A DNA stretch of 64,000 nucleotides from Lepisosteus oculatus (taxonomy: Eukaryota; Chordata; Actinopteri; Semionotiformes; Lepisosteidae): contig NC_090703.1 of NCBI RefSeq assembly GCF_040954835.1, forward strand, positions 22,271,444 through 22,335,443. The letters are read 5' to 3'. A program made the position numbers and the translations under genes. Positions within the stretch are counted from its first letter, which is position 1. Every line of letters starts with the position of its first letter. Below are positions 49,501 to 62,601 of this stretch, piece after piece. Under the pieces are notes generated by a model, which saw only the letters and a list, made by a program, of their open reading frames with translations, ran no database searches and was not told the origin of the DNA.

Positions 49501-51595
49501 AAACAACCTGTCCATTAAATAACTAAGGTCATGCACTGCTAGCCTCATTTTAAAACAGACAGAAATGTTGTCTGTTATTTCTTTGGATGCTGTGGACGAA
49601 ATCTTGAGTCACACATTTCTAATGATTTTTTTTCACGTTTCTTCTAACGTTTTGCACTGGAGAACAAGGTTGCAAACAGAGCATAGTCCAACAAATGAAA
49701 TATAATTAAATAATTCAACATTTAAGGGAAAATATTGTGTCTAATGAAAGAGTTGTCCAAAAATGTTATTTTTTATGTTGCCATTATTATCCCTTCTTTC
49801 TACCAAGTCATACCATATGAGCAAGTCCCAGGGCCATCACACAGTACCTAAAGACTAACAATTTTGCAGGCCATGCTTAGATGCTTAGAAACATAGAAAA
49901 AAACTTAAAATTAAAATCTAAAACTAATTCAAAGAGAGAACCAAAAATATATTTGAAGGAATCATATTATATTGCTGCTAAAAGTATTAGGACAGGAAGA
50001 TAAAGGCAAACTATTGATCTTTCACAAAATTAGATATGTTTCCAATGCCACTTCATAATGCTGCTCTAAAGCTGCAGAATCCATGAATAATCAATGCTAT
50101 GCTATTATATTTAATAGCAGGCACACATGTTGTTCAGCAGTAATTTCTTCACAATTGCATGAAAGGTTGTGGTAGCTGAGAATTTTGCAAGAGAGCTTCT
50201 GAACCCAACAATGTACGAGACTCAAAAGTCGAGGGGCCACCTAATAAGCACAAAATTTCAGGTGACAGCAAATGAATTCATTTTGGAAAACACAGAGAAG
50301 TGTGCCTGCATGGGTTTTACATTTCAGATTCGGAGTCTCCACCCCAAGATAACCCACCCCTCTGTCAACCCCAGTTCCTGTCAACAAGGCAAAAATCAAT
50401 TTAATATTTTCTGACTTAATCCAGGATTGCACTCAGCGGTTCCTGAGACTAATAAGGTATGCAATAGGAGTAAAGTCTGAAGCTAAGGAAAGCAAAAAGC
50501 AAAAAAAAAAACAAGCCAGTCTGCATCTTGGCTGTTTTCCAGAGAAATGATGTTCTTACTGCATTTCAGAGACAGAGGGTAGGGAAGGAGAGAAGGGGGG
50601 GGAAAAATCGATAACATCTGTGGTATGATGGTTAATTAAAGCAGCTCTTCAGTCAGGCTCAAGATGAGTGGCTTGGCCTCAAATATAGGCAGCTGAAGAC
50701 TGATTATTGGGAGAGAATGGTTTCTAAGCAATAAGTGGAGAGGCCAAAAGCTGCCTTGTGCAACACAGAAAAGAAGGGACTTACTAGTCTGGAGTTGTGA
50801 TCAGGGCAATAGAATATGGAACCATTAAATCTGTGGGCTACCATGTCATTTTTAGACCACATACAAAGCTATCAAGCATTTTTGGCTTTTTCAGAATTCT
50901 ATCTGAAACAACCTGATGATTTCTTATTACGTAATCATATTTATTAAAAGCCTTGCAGCAATATATAGCTAATCAATTTTTATTTTAGTATGATTTTGGT
51001 TTCAAATTTGTAACAACTTGTAGCAAATAGCAAAGAATGCTTAATCATAATGTTTCTGGTCATTTTTAAAAAAAGATTTGTTTCTGGGTATTATTACTCC
51101 GTATTATCAAGCAAATGAATCCAGCACAGTTTTGCATAAATTACAGAAACTACAATCTCAGTATTATGTTTTTTTTTAAAAAAAACTACGTCCTAATTAT
51201 CTATGTACCTTTAAATCACAGAAAATACTACTTTTGTACACAATTCACTGTGACATTAAAATATTTAAGATTTAAGTGCAAAAATATATATTTTTATTTG
51301 TTGTAACAAAGTAAGTAATTATCTGAGCTAGAAATTAATTTGAGAAAATGTTACAAAGATCCTTTTGAGATTAAATATTTTATTTAGGATAATCTCAAAT
51401 ACAGTATGAGGCCTAGACTTCATTGAACAATAATAACAGCCCTAATATGAAAAAAGCTTTCCTTATGAAATAAATCATTTTAGATTGTTTTTTATTTTGC
51501 TGTCTTCATGTTTTTTACTTTCTAACTACGAGGAAACAATCTGCGTGGCTTACTATAACAGAAGGAGCTCATGAAAAAACAGCCCACTCATTCAG
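46561..51595. other. Non-coding gene-desert stretch
   Basis: No gene recognised. A CA microsatellite lies at 49362-49390. Blocks near 47330-47480 and 50590-50800 (for example 'atggttaattaaagcagctc') look like possible conserved non-coding DNA. Confidence 0.4.
49362..49390. repeat. (CA)n microsatellite, interrupted
   Basis: AC dinucleotide run with two ACAT interruptions. Confidence 0.85.
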
Positions 51596-51960
51596 TGGTG
51601 ATTCATAAAAACATAAGAAGGGTTACAAATGACAAGAGGCCATTCAGCCCATCTAGCCTGTGTGGTAGTTAGTAGTTAATTGATCTTAGGATTCTCATCC
51701 AGACATTTTTTGAAAGAAACTAAGGTATCACCTTCAACAACATGGCTGGATAGCTTTTTCCACACTCCCACTACCCTTTGTGTAAAGAAGAGCCTCCTGT
51801 TTTTGGTTATACATGCCCTTGCGGGTTATTCATGTCAACATGCTTTTTCAACAGGCCCAGTTGGGCTGTCTATGAAGGCCACCATGCTGTGAGACACTGT
51901 GGAGACTCCTGGCCTTGAACTTTGATGCCCAATACATTGAATACACATTCCTTCTCTTCC
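51596..51960. repeat. Interspersed repeat of the AACATAAGAA family
   Basis: 'aaaacataagaagggttaca', 'gaggccattcagcccatcta', 'acactcccactaccctttgt' and 'gtaaagaagagcctcctgtt'. This is the clearest copy of a repeat whose older pieces lie at 5.3 and 10.4 kb. I recognise it as a common fish interspersed sequence but cannot name its class. Confidence 0.6.
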
Positions 51961-54215
51961 AAAAACAGGCTCTTCAAAGCTGATTCTCAATGGTGGACAA
52001 AATAAAATTAGAAAATGTACAAATTAAACTAAAAATTATTTGCCAAAATTACAGTTAAGTCTAAAAACTAAATCAGATGAGAGTCACACAATACTTATTG
52101 TAATTGCTCTAATGACCATGAAATAAAGGCATCAGCTAGAGAAAATCAGCCGAATTTAAAATAACCCACTAATGAACCTGGAACAGTTTAATTTTAGGAC
52201 AAGTTTCATATTTGAAAATTGTCTTTATAGGCTTGTGAGCTGTATTTAATGGTAAATTAATGGTAAATTTACTCCTGAGGCCTGTGTGGGCTGTAGTTTA
52301 TCAATTTGTAGTGGTCACCAAAGTTATTGGTCTATACAAGCAGAGCTGTCTCAGCTCACGTTGTAAAACCAATCTGTGTTCAGCATCTCCAGTTAATCTC
52401 CAGTTGCTGCATGTGGACCTACTTACTCAGGACAAAGCCTAAATGCATTGAGACTATGATCCACAGCTCAGTTTTTTAAGAAAACGTATACAAAAACAAA
52501 AGGAAGCTCCCCGCAAGAGGTCTCCAAGCGCAGTCTCCAACCACAGATGCTATCTGCCACCCAACCATGTTGTCCAATAGGCTGATTGACGGTGCAATTG
52601 CCTCATTCAGGAAAAGTATGACTCCTTCCCTCGTTAAGTTGCCCCACTTGGAGTTGATGTGCTACAATGCTGATCCCAGTGCAGCTAGGAGGTGAAGAAG
52701 ATTAAATGAAAAAGGCTGTTATCTCCAACCTGGTCAAAAGTGCAGGTTCTGAAAAGATCAAAGTGAATATTTTCTTGCCAGACAGAGAATAAAATGTTTG
52801 TATTTGGAAAAACAAAATTTACTACCTACTACCAAAATTATATCTTACCCAAATACTGTACTGACATGCAAATAACCAAATCATTCTTAATATAATTGAT
52901 AATAATGCAGGAAGAATCTGAGATTTTCTATTTTGTCTGGTGCAATAAGCATTTAAATCTTCAGACAGGGAAGGCTTTGAGTTTATAGTTCACTACATTC
53001 ACTAAATAAAAAAAATGTGAGGAATCCAAAGTTCTCAGGGTGTTAAATGCTCATGGAAGTGGCAGTTTTACAGCACTTTGAATCTGTCACAAGCATTGTT
53101 ATTTATACAACTCTCATGCATTGGACCTTTAACCCTCACCCAAGCCAAAGGGTCAGTATAGATGTATAATTGTGAGCCTTGGAAAATCCACAAAGACCAC
53201 AGAATCAGAGAGCTCTGCAGAGCTGTAACCCTGAAAATGTGAGGAAAAAATATTACTGTTCATTGATGAGTAGGTTTGGGGCAGGTTTTTGGTATTTTGT
53301 TTTGTGTTTTTTGTGAATATTATATTCTACAAATATTCAATTCTCTAGCATTTTGAAATACTCAGTGGAAATGTCTTTCGTACTAAAATAACATTATCTT
53401 CTCAATGCAGTAAATCTTCTGTTAAGATAGCATTTGCAAACTAGTTTTTATTTTTAAAAGCACTAAATATTGTTTAATTTTTTTCTAAAAGCAGCACAGT
53501 TGAATTCTGTGGTTTTTCAACTTCATCTTGTTCTGGTAAAGAAATCGGATTCCCATTGCATTGCAGTTTGAAAAAATGCTGATTTTACTACTGGTCGACT
53601 CGAAGGGTGAAGCAGATCAAATAAATATATTATGACTTTGCAGATCAGACTTCAAAAATTGATTCAAGATAAGATAGCGAACTCATTATTTCTAAATTCA
53701 AGACGTTTTCTCATGTGAGTGGCCTGCTCTGAGTACAAGCAGTGGTTTATGCTGCTATGGTATGGAAGTTTTATTAATTTCCCTGGCTTGATTTAGTGAT
53801 ATTTCATTTCTTGGAGAGGGAATCACAAACTCTCAAATGTTCTACTATACAAAACAAACATCCTGCATAGTACTCGCTGGAAAATATTCAGCAATACTTT
53901 GAAGCCTGTAGATTTCTAGCCTAACAAAGACAGCAGAAAAAGATTAATTAAATTGCATTAATTTAATTGCATTAAGTGTTTTCTGTATCTAGACCTCCTG
54001 GTATTTCCATGCAACTCACAATGCTTCTTTCCCCTGTCCTGAAGTCCTATTAGGTAAACATGCATTCCAATCAGTCCTCAATTTTTTGCTGATGGGGTTC
54101 TCGGATAAGTCCTTCTTTTAATTTCAAAAGGTTAAAGATCTTACACAAACACATGTTCTTTTACATTATTTCCCAAATCAGGACAACCATCTCACATTGT
54201 CTTTTTTTAATAGAA
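51961..54215. other. Non-coding stretch, no gene recognised
   Basis: AT-rich unique DNA with a short direct repeat 'attaatttaattgc' near 53943-53973. No gene or mobile element recognised. Confidence 0.4.
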
Positions 54216-54524
54216 ATAGATAGATACTTTATTGATCCTGTGAGGGAAATTGCAGTGCAACAGCAGCTTAACACACACAACACAGCCACAGTGTAACGAA
54301 TTATATACTAATAGTACAATACATACAATACAATACAAGAGTTACTCACAGTCCGGACACACAAGAGGAAACTAGAACAGAACAGTACACAGAAAATCGT
54401 ATCACACGTATGAATATAAATATAGATGTAACCATAGATATAAATATAAATATAAATGTATTGCACAGGTCCCTGGCATATATTGCACAAAAGTGGTTGT
54501 AAACGGGAAAAAGAAAAAGAAAAA
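54216..54524 (-). mobile_element. LINE 3' end, severely 5'-truncated, near-identical to the 26.5 kb copy
   Basis: Corresponds to 26508-26815 with about six mismatches over ~290 bp by eye. It contains only the 3' UTR and the 'gatcaataaagtatctatct' tail. Truncation within the A/G-rich 'gggaaaaagaaaaagaaa' is typical of target-primed reverse transcription ending early. Confidence 0.9.
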
Positions 54525-57039
54525 TAATTTCCATATTCTTTTTTATAATATTCGATTCTTCACTGTTAAAGGATATTGGCAGCTTATATTTTTGTATTTT
54601 TGTAAAAGCATGGCTGCTTCCCTATATTGTGTGATGACACTGTCTCAGGTCCTCACTGGATCTTATGCCCAAGAGTGCAGCTGCGCATTTCTAAGATGTC
54701 TTGAAGTCCTGTGCTGCCTGTTTCCAGAGAGCTGCAGACCTGTATGACTGTGCCCCCCTCTGGACAGCTCTGAGTATGGTTTTCAGTATGCATGCGACAG
54801 AGCATTCTTAATCCATCCTGTGCAATAGCTTGCTGTTTGGTTAATGATATTATGATGAAGAAGGGAGTTAAAAGACTAATCAAAACCTCTTATTCTGTTG
54901 TGAATATTCTGTTTCTTTCCTTTGTTTCCTTTAATAATATTCAACAATTAGAACATTCCAATTTTGCTGCAGGACTAAAAGACTTGGACTCAAAATATAT
55001 TGAAAATAATCATTTCATGAAGGAACACTGAGAAATGACTGAGCAAAGGCACCAACATTTTTTTCCAGTGAACAGATATAAGCAAAGGAGCATGTTAACT
55101 CTGTTTTAGATATTGTAATCTTTCTCTCAAGCTCTTAATTTTTGGAGAAAAGGGCTCAGCCTCTTTGCAACACACAACATTTAATAGCAAAAACTTCTGA
55201 AGAAAGAGTTTGAACAGCTCATATGAAGACATATAGACATATGACTATAGAAACTGTGCTACTTCCCTTGGTAGGTGCAACTATATATTGACATTTTAAT
55301 CAATGATGTATGAACACTGTTGTCATTAGTAGGGGTATATAAAATATAATATATATTAATTCTATATTTATTGAATATTTTCTCAATATTTTTTTCTGAA
55401 TTTAGTAGATAGTAGTCATTTTGTATTAGGACTCAGATAAACTCTGACTCTGTTTAAATGATCTGATGAGTGTAATTGTACCCTTAATTACAGGCCTATG
55501 CGAATGCTTCTATTTAAGATCACCTTATGTATCTTTTTACGCAATTAATGCTAAGGTCATGCTCTAGGAACTAATTAGTAAGAGCCAACGCTTTAATTAA
55601 AAAAATGAGAAAATTATATGGTCATGAATAAAACCATCTCTTTTTATGTATTCTACACTGTTCCTCCAGAACTATACCTGCCTTACAGCATTAGCAATCA
55701 TTAGTGACTGTGTTCATTATAGTTCAATACGGAGCAAGTGAAAGTGCATTAAAACCATAAAAAAAACATTTCCACTCACTTGAACCTGTGTCAGCAGAAA
55801 ATGTAAATACTTGAGATATTTAAGGGACAGTATATGCACATAATTGCATAAACAAACAGCAGCATCAATTTACCTACTATCATTTTGTCTACCTGCTGTT
55901 CACCTTTAGAGGAAACAGGACTCATTTAGCTGATCTAAATTAATCGAAACGTATGCTTGTGGAGAAAATCACCATTGCGGTTTTAGTTCAGTTCAATCAA
56001 AGCACAGTCTAAAGCCTTTGGCACTCTTCTCTCTTACATTTTCTGGGTTTTTGAATATCTAGGATATGCCCATATGAAATCACTCACTTCCTTTGGGTTT
56101 TTGCCAAGTTCCTACAAGATATTCTGCAAAGTGCATTTTAAGGCCTTCAAGCTCTATAAAAATCAAGTAGTAAATGAAGTAGATGGGAAGGGGAAGAATC
56201 CTTAAACATTTCAAAACATAAATGATTGCAACTCAGTGCTGCAGGAAGATAAAACTAACTCTGTTAAGAATTATACTGTGTGATGTTTAGATTTATTTTG
56301 TCTTAAATCAGAACCGGAGTGTTTACATGTGTTACAAATACCATAAATGTCCAGTATCATAAACCCCCAAACTGTGAAGGGACTAGCTTATGAACATCAA
56401 TGACACTGTTGTTGTGAGGTGTGTTAATGAGCACTGTTGGAATGCAAAGTGTCCATGTGGCACACTTAGGTGAAAACCCTGGAGGTGACAAGGAGAAAAA
56501 GAGCAAAAGCATGCAGCTGGAAAAGGTCCCAAAAAGTCACTTATTTGAACTCCTAAAATTCTACTTTGAACTTGAAATCTCCATCTGCTAAAAATGGAAA
56601 AGAAAGGTTGGTCTAATTAAGGGAAGTATTATTTAAAGTGATAAAGGAGTTTTATTGTTTAATTCACAGCCCGGCTGGAGCTTAAAAATAGCCAGATGCA
56701 GAGGGAGAGGGCTGGGCAGCTATGACTCAAAAGCTGTCGTGAAAGGTGAAGAAGGTCTTCTTAGCAATGCATGCAACGGGCTGATGATCCTCTAAAGCAC
56801 GTATTGGTGATCTTCAATGGCTGATGGCCACCTTGTGCCAGCTCTCTTTTCTTGTGCTCTCTTCTTGGTCTTGCTCTTCAACATGGGATGGGCATGTCAA
56901 CAAAATTCTTCTGTCTTTCTGGATTCTAGGTGGTCATTTTCTCCATGATAGTTCTATGATAGCTCAATCCATCCCATGCTTTCCTTCTTCAGGTCTTGTT
57001 TGGGTATTTCTACTTCAGGTATTCCTTCAGGGACCTGTA
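54525..57039. other. Non-coding stretch, no gene recognised
   Basis: AT-rich. A block at 56640-56765 ('tttaattcacagcccggctg', 'gggctgggcagctatgactc') could be conserved non-coding DNA. No gene recognised. Confidence 0.4.
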
Positions 57040-57835
57040 CTGGTGCTTTGACAGCAATCTGGCCTTCAATGTCAATGAGATAAAAGAACTAATTGTGGAT
57101 TTCAGGAGACCCAGAGGGAGTCACGCCCCAATCAGTATCAATGGCACAGCAGTGGAAACTGTCAGCTGCTTCAGGTTCCTCGGTCTGCAGATATCCATCC
57201 ACCGCTTGGTGTCCCAACACTGTAGCTAGTCTGAAAAAGGCACAACAGCGCTTGCACTTTCTGTGGTGCTTAAAGAAACACGGTATGGGGAATCAGTTCC
57301 TCATTAACTTTTACCGCAGCACAATAGAAAGTGTTTTCACTAGCGGCATCACTGTGTGGTACGGCAAAACTACAATGCACGACAGAGAACTACTACAAAG
57401 GGTTCTGGCAACGGCACAGAGGATTATAGGATGTGATTTACAATAAAGCTCTTCCATCATTCAGGATCCCAAACATCCTGGCCACAAACTGTTCTCCTCC
57501 CTGAGCTCTGGCAAGCAGTACCACACTATTAAAGTAAGGACCACTAGTCTCAAGAACTGCTTCTATCCCACTGTAGTACACATCCTCAACAGCGCAATGC
57601 CTCAGACTCAATACACATCTGCACTATACACTTTTTGCATGGTCTACCATGTTTTTTTTTCTCACAACTACATATTTATTGTTCCACAACATATTTATTG
57701 TTCCTGTTGTTATTATTTATTATGTTTTAACTGTCTGCATTGTGTGGTGTTGTCTATTGCACTGTGTATGTCTAGAGAGATCAACGCAATTAAGAATTCC
57801 AATGTACATATGGCAATAAACTACTCTACTCCTTA
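57040..57835 (+). mobile_element. LINE fragment, RT C-terminal region, frameshifted
   Basis: Frames on the + strand give FNVNEIKELIVDFRRPRGSH then INGTAVETVSCFRFLGLQI, and, after a frameshift near 57220, KKAQQRLHFLWCLKKHGMG, YRSTIESVFTSGITVWYG and TAQRIIGCDLQ. These are classic motifs of the thumb and C-terminal region of fish L2/CR1-group LINE reverse transcriptases. A further frame has SLSSGKQYHTIKVRTTSL. The 3' end has an 'atggcaataaactactctac' tail. It is a different, older family than the 26.5 kb element. Confidence 0.85.
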
Positions 57836-58541
57836 ATTCTGCTGTGCAATGTTATGGGGGTTGCACAAACCCCAGTGTGCTAACTGGAGTTCTAGCACAA
57901 CTCATGTAATAGAGCACTTTAGTAAATATGTTGCTAATGTGCAACATGGATGTGGTTTCTGTGTGTGCCTGAGTTGCTGAGCCCTCTACTGCCCTTTTGG
58001 AAGGACAACTTCCAAATTGTTTTCAATTCTCCAAAACAAAGGCCTTTGCTGGCAGATCTAGTTGTATCTAAAAACATCTATTTTAAGAGATTGATTACAC
58101 TTTTTTGTCTTCATGCACAGAAATTGTTCTCATAGAAACAAGTACAGCTAGATTCCAGTTTGCTAGAGCCAAAATTGACAGAATAATCTGATGATGATCC
58201 ATCACATTCCAAAAACCTGCTCAACTGATCCCGTTTGCCCTTTGTGTGTGTGTCAAGTCAGTGTCAAACGTCAAGTCAGGGGACCAAGACAGTTGGACAT
58301 TTATCTAGATTGTGCAGCTCAGGAGTCTGGGAGGGCACTGCAGTTCAAATCTAGAGTGCAGCTGCCGGGACTAAACAGGTGCCACAACTGGGAACAAGCA
58401 GAATGATGACAGAGTTTCTGTGGTATGTTAAATGGGGAAAGTAGAATGGGTCTCAAAACAAGGAGCCTTGCTGAGTGGCTCTTCCAGTAAAGGCATTCAC
58501 TGTGTCAGACTGCACGTGGAGCACTATAGATAAGAGAAGAT
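57836..58541. other. Non-coding stretch, no gene recognised
   Basis: No recognised gene. A short 'gaatgggtctcaaaa' near 58446 also occurs near 41539, hinting at another diverged repeat. Confidence 0.35.
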
Positions 58542-58783
58542 AATTTTATTAGCCATATACAATTTCTTGCATTAGGAATTTATCTTTTCACATACCCCAG
58601 CTTGCTCTCCATGAGACACACAGGCACACAGACAGGGAGAAAAGCTTGGGGTCAGAGTGCAGGGTCAGCCATTTATGCGGTGCTCCTGGAGCACTTGGGG
58701 TTAAGGGCCTTGCTCAGGTGCCCAACAGAGTAGGATTCCTCTGCCAGCCACAAGATTTGAACCCACAACCTTCCAGTCACACA
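58542..58783 (-). repeat. tRNA-derived SINE (family 2), reverse, head deleted
   Basis: Reverse complement of the 19.2 kb copy: 'aattggcttctggagaaaattg' breaks straight into the region before the B box, so about 40 bp with the A box are missing. The tail 'ggctaataaaattatctt' is better preserved than in the intron-1 copy. Confidence 0.85.
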
Positions 58784-58965
58784 CAATTTTCTCCAGAAGC
58801 CAATTAAGCTAATATCATGCCTCTGGACATTGGGAGGAAATCTGAGGACCCAGAAGATACCCACGCAAACCAGGAGAACATAGAAGGCAGTTGGCGGACG
58901 GGAGTTGCCTTTTCACGAAATAAACCCAAGCTTGATTATTTAATATAATTCATCTATCATTATCT
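58784..58965 (-). repeat. V-SINE segment plus flank, inverted duplicate of MBIP intron 1 sequence
   Basis: Minus strand carries 'ggcatgatattagcttaatt' and 'ttctcctggtttgcgtgggt', the same private variants as in copy c at 19.1 kb. It also has 'gatgaattatattaaataa' and 'gtgaaaaggcaac', which match non-SINE sequence at 18801-18850. The segment equivalent to 18873-19097 is absent. Confidence 0.8.
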
Positions 58966-61900
58966 TCGTATGTTTGCTGGACACTTTCCTGGGCAGCAGT
59001 GACCCTTTAGTGGAATCAGGCATAGATTTATCCCGTAATCTGCATCATCTGTGTGGTTAGTTCCTCTCTGGTCCATTCCACATGTCCAGTGGGTAATGTA
59101 CTTGCCCTCATGTGGAGAAATAGATTGTTTCAGATGTAGCAGGTTGGGTGTGCCACTGACCGTGTGAATTGTGGGTGTGTCTAAGAAGGCGGTAGATATA
59201 ACATCTGACAGTAGGACAAAAATGCTTAAAAAGGAATGTGCTTTGTTGAATTACAGTTGTACTTTGATTCTCTAGTTTTTAGGAATCAGAGAAGCATATG
59301 AAAAGAGGTTCAGTAGTGTGCAGCTCTGGCTTTGTGACCACAGGCATGAGAAATGATGTACTTAGTGGTTTTCCACTGTGGTTTTGTTCTCCATGTATAT
59401 TAGAACAGCCCCTTTAACTCTAAGCCATGCATCTGGCACTTTTTCAGGTCAAGATCTAGGATGTGCAGAGGCATAATCATATCACATACAAACAGCATAA
59501 GCATCAACAACTGGTTGTTTTTCATTTTCAGGCATCAGAAAGAATCTATGGGAGAGCACTGTAGCGTGTTCTGCACATTATCTTTTCTGATCAAAAAAAT
59601 GTCCATGAATCAAATGGCTAATGTAATGACAACAGGGAGCAAGCAGGCATACATGAATAACACTAATGGCTTGGGCTTGGTGTTTCACTCAAACAATGAA
59701 AGAGGCATAGTACCAGAGCTAGTCACATAAATAAGCACCAGAGGCTACTCTCAAAATATAACCATACATTTATTGTATGTTAAGTTCATTATAATCTCAC
59801 AATGAATGAGGATTTTTTTTTCCATTATAGAACTTCTTGCTTTTCCTACGTAGTTCCAATAAGCTTAGCTGTCGACTAATGGCTTCACAAACTTGGATCA
59901 GCACTAATCTGCATTCTGTTTTCTGCCAGGAAAAGGAAGACTGCAATTTGCACAGCTGGGATTTGTCATGACAGCACCTAATCCCTTTGTGTGTGGGATC
60001 AGACAATGTAGCACCTTCTGCTCTTTCTCCTACAGTTTTATAAAAATGCTTCTGCCTGTCCAAGCGAATTCTTAAACTACCACTGTGTGTAATCTCAGAG
60101 TCACAGTTTGAAGAGATCTCCACATTTCAATTCCTGATGCCAGGACTACAGCTGCACTGCCTTTTTTAGCTCAGTGCTAATTAATATTAAATGGAATACT
60201 GAGGCTAGATTATGGGATGCAAAAAAACTAAGATTCTACACCTGATACATTCTCCTCATTCCGATCATGCTGTGTACAGCCTACAGAGATGATTTGCAAC
60301 TGCTCTCCTTCCTTAGCATTACATGTACTGTAGCAGAAATGTTCATGTCAGTTGAGATAGCCTGAAGGTCTGAATTGGACAGCACCTTCTAATGATTTTC
60401 CTTCTTTAGAAGCTTAATGGTCCAATGGAATTTTGTGATTTTTTTTTAATGCACCTTCCTTCCCACAGGTTTACCTCAGCTGCAGAACTGCGACGGAATA
60501 AAACTTTTCCTCCAGATAAGCTAGTGTTGACATGCACATAACATCAAGAGGAAACAAAGCTTGCAACTGCTGATTATTTAAAGAGACCTACAAACCCTAC
60601 TGAATTACGCCCCTTGAGGACCACAGTTGGGGATCCTGAAATTGTTCACTTCCAGAAGGGAATGTTGATGGTGTGATGTAGTACCACAGCAGCTGGTGAT
60701 GTTTATTACTATAATCATGTTTTCTCACTGCTCCCCAGTGAGCTACAAGCAAGTACCAAAGTAAATAGCAAATACCTAGCAAGCAAACATGCATGCCACT
60801 TATATATCATATGTGAAAATCTCAAGTTGCTTACTAACTCAATTGTTTGAACACTTAAAATTCATGCATCAGCACAAGACCTCTAGAAATGAGGTTTGGA
60901 TGAACTGCCAACCTATTCAACAAACTTCGAGGTAGCCAAAACAATTTCAATTGACTTGCAACTTTTAGGTCACCTATACATTTCATGAGTGAGGAGTAGT
61001 TTCACAGACCCCGATTAGTCACAATCTCAGACACACTTATCTAAATTAACATTAGGTAGTCCCCGATTAGAGAAAATTAGGGTTTGTGAGACCACTTGTG
61101 AATGTTTGAATTAATGGACAACACTGTAAAGGGATGCTTGTTTCCAACTGTGCCACAAAATTAGCCTCTCCTTGGCATTTAACAACATATTTGGTCAAAA
61201 GCCCCCCTCCCCCCGCAACCCCCCGAAAAGATGGGTAAACCATTAACATAACAAGAACTGGCAATGAGCCTTAATGGTTTCTCTTCTTTCCTGCCAAAGC
61301 CTGTTCTGCAGTGTGCATTACACATTTCACTCATGAAAGACTCATCTTCCCTGAACCCTCTTCAACCCTTCTGAAGTAGGCAGCAAGAGAAAGGGGAGTT
61401 CAATGCAACCGGTGCTCGGCATACGGTCCCCACAGTCTCTTCCTGTCTCTTTACCTTCTCTCAGTGCAAGAATAAAAAGGCACAAACACAGACAGAAGAG
61501 AGAGTAGACCAATGAAGGAAGAATGCACCCAAACAGTACAGCGGAGAGAGAAAGGAAGCAAGCGAAGTGGTAAAAGCAGGTGGATTGGCTGGGGGGGGGG
61601 GTCTGGATTGTGAACACTACAGAGGTCTGTTTCCATCTCTTTCTTCCTCTGTACTCTCATCAGTGTAATTGTTGTCATGTTGCTCCATTTCTGATTAGCC
61701 CTGGCCACAATCTCAAGGTGCCCTGCCAACCTCCCCCCCCCCCCCCCAACCTCCACCCCCCTCTTCGTTGCCACCACCATCTGAGCCTTACACTTGTTAG
61801 TTGCTATGACGATAGCTCCCAAGAAGCCGAGAAAAGCGCAGTGGTCTGTCATTGTTCCACTCTGTGTTTTGAACTAAAACACGAGGCTTTGCCTCATCAG

Positions 61901-62100
61901 GGGGATAGTCCGGATCTTCTGTCATCTTCTGGGTAGAAAGGTAGAGTTTCAAAAATTACATATTTAACCTGGGCAACAAGTAAAAATAAACTTTCCCTAC
62001 CCAATAGATAAAATTGAACTAAGTAATTCAATCACAAAGCAAGGCTCTGCACACTCTTTTTGTATGTTCTGTAATGCTTACTCCATGTTTTCTCAGTTTT
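58966..62100. other. Non-coding stretch with homopolymer runs
   Basis: No gene recognised. C-rich tracts at 61202-61224, 11 G at 61591-61601 and 15 C at 61733-61747 stand out. The block 61600-61720 looks unique and possibly conserved. The 118- and 133-codon frames around 61.5-61.9 kb run through the C tract and are not credible. Confidence 0.4.
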
Positions 62101-62275
62101 CCTTTTGCAGAAGCATATACGGGAAGACATGTGGATGAGAAATCCTTTGCTTTTGCTTTAGAGCAATACAATAAAATGAATTGCTGAAGAAGGCTCCACG
62201 GCCGAAACATTGTGTTCTCTTTCTTCTTTTTTTCAGCATGGAATAAACTTATTACTTGTTCCTTTACAATAAAAT
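62100..62275 (+). repeat. Interspersed repeat with hammerhead-like motif, possibly Penelope-like
   Basis: Contains CTGAAGA (62184-62190), a potential 3-bp stem GGC/GCC, then GAAAC (62204-62208), followed by 'cagcatggaataaacttatt'. I recognise this as a widespread fish repeat tail. The core resembles the CUGAUGA..GAAA core of the minimal hammerhead ribozymes described in Penelope-like retroelements, with one core substitution. The family call is tentative. Confidence 0.35.
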
Positions 62276-62601
62276 GAAGCCATGTTAAGACCAAGTTTGT
62301 TAACTATCTCTGTGGTTGTCATTAACTACTGTAGGAACCTCTTCATAAAACCCACTCTTGTGAAAGTATTACTGTATTAACAATAGTGGTGGGAGGGGAG
62401 AAGCTACCAAAAGTCATTTCGCAGAACAGTACTCTATTTATTGTACACTTTTATCCTATTACAGCTTGCTAGACTTGCTTATATGTTTTACCTCTATTCT
62501 AGTTCTGTGTTTGCATGAGGGTCCCAAGACTGGCCTTTAAAAAAATACTAATTGAAAATTATCTCAGAAAAGGAGCTGGCATGAATCACAGGATACCTAA
62601 T

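Noticed and set aside
61451..61936. 133- and 118-codon frames on opposite strands
   Set aside because: Both run through a 15-C homopolymer and have no recognisable domain.
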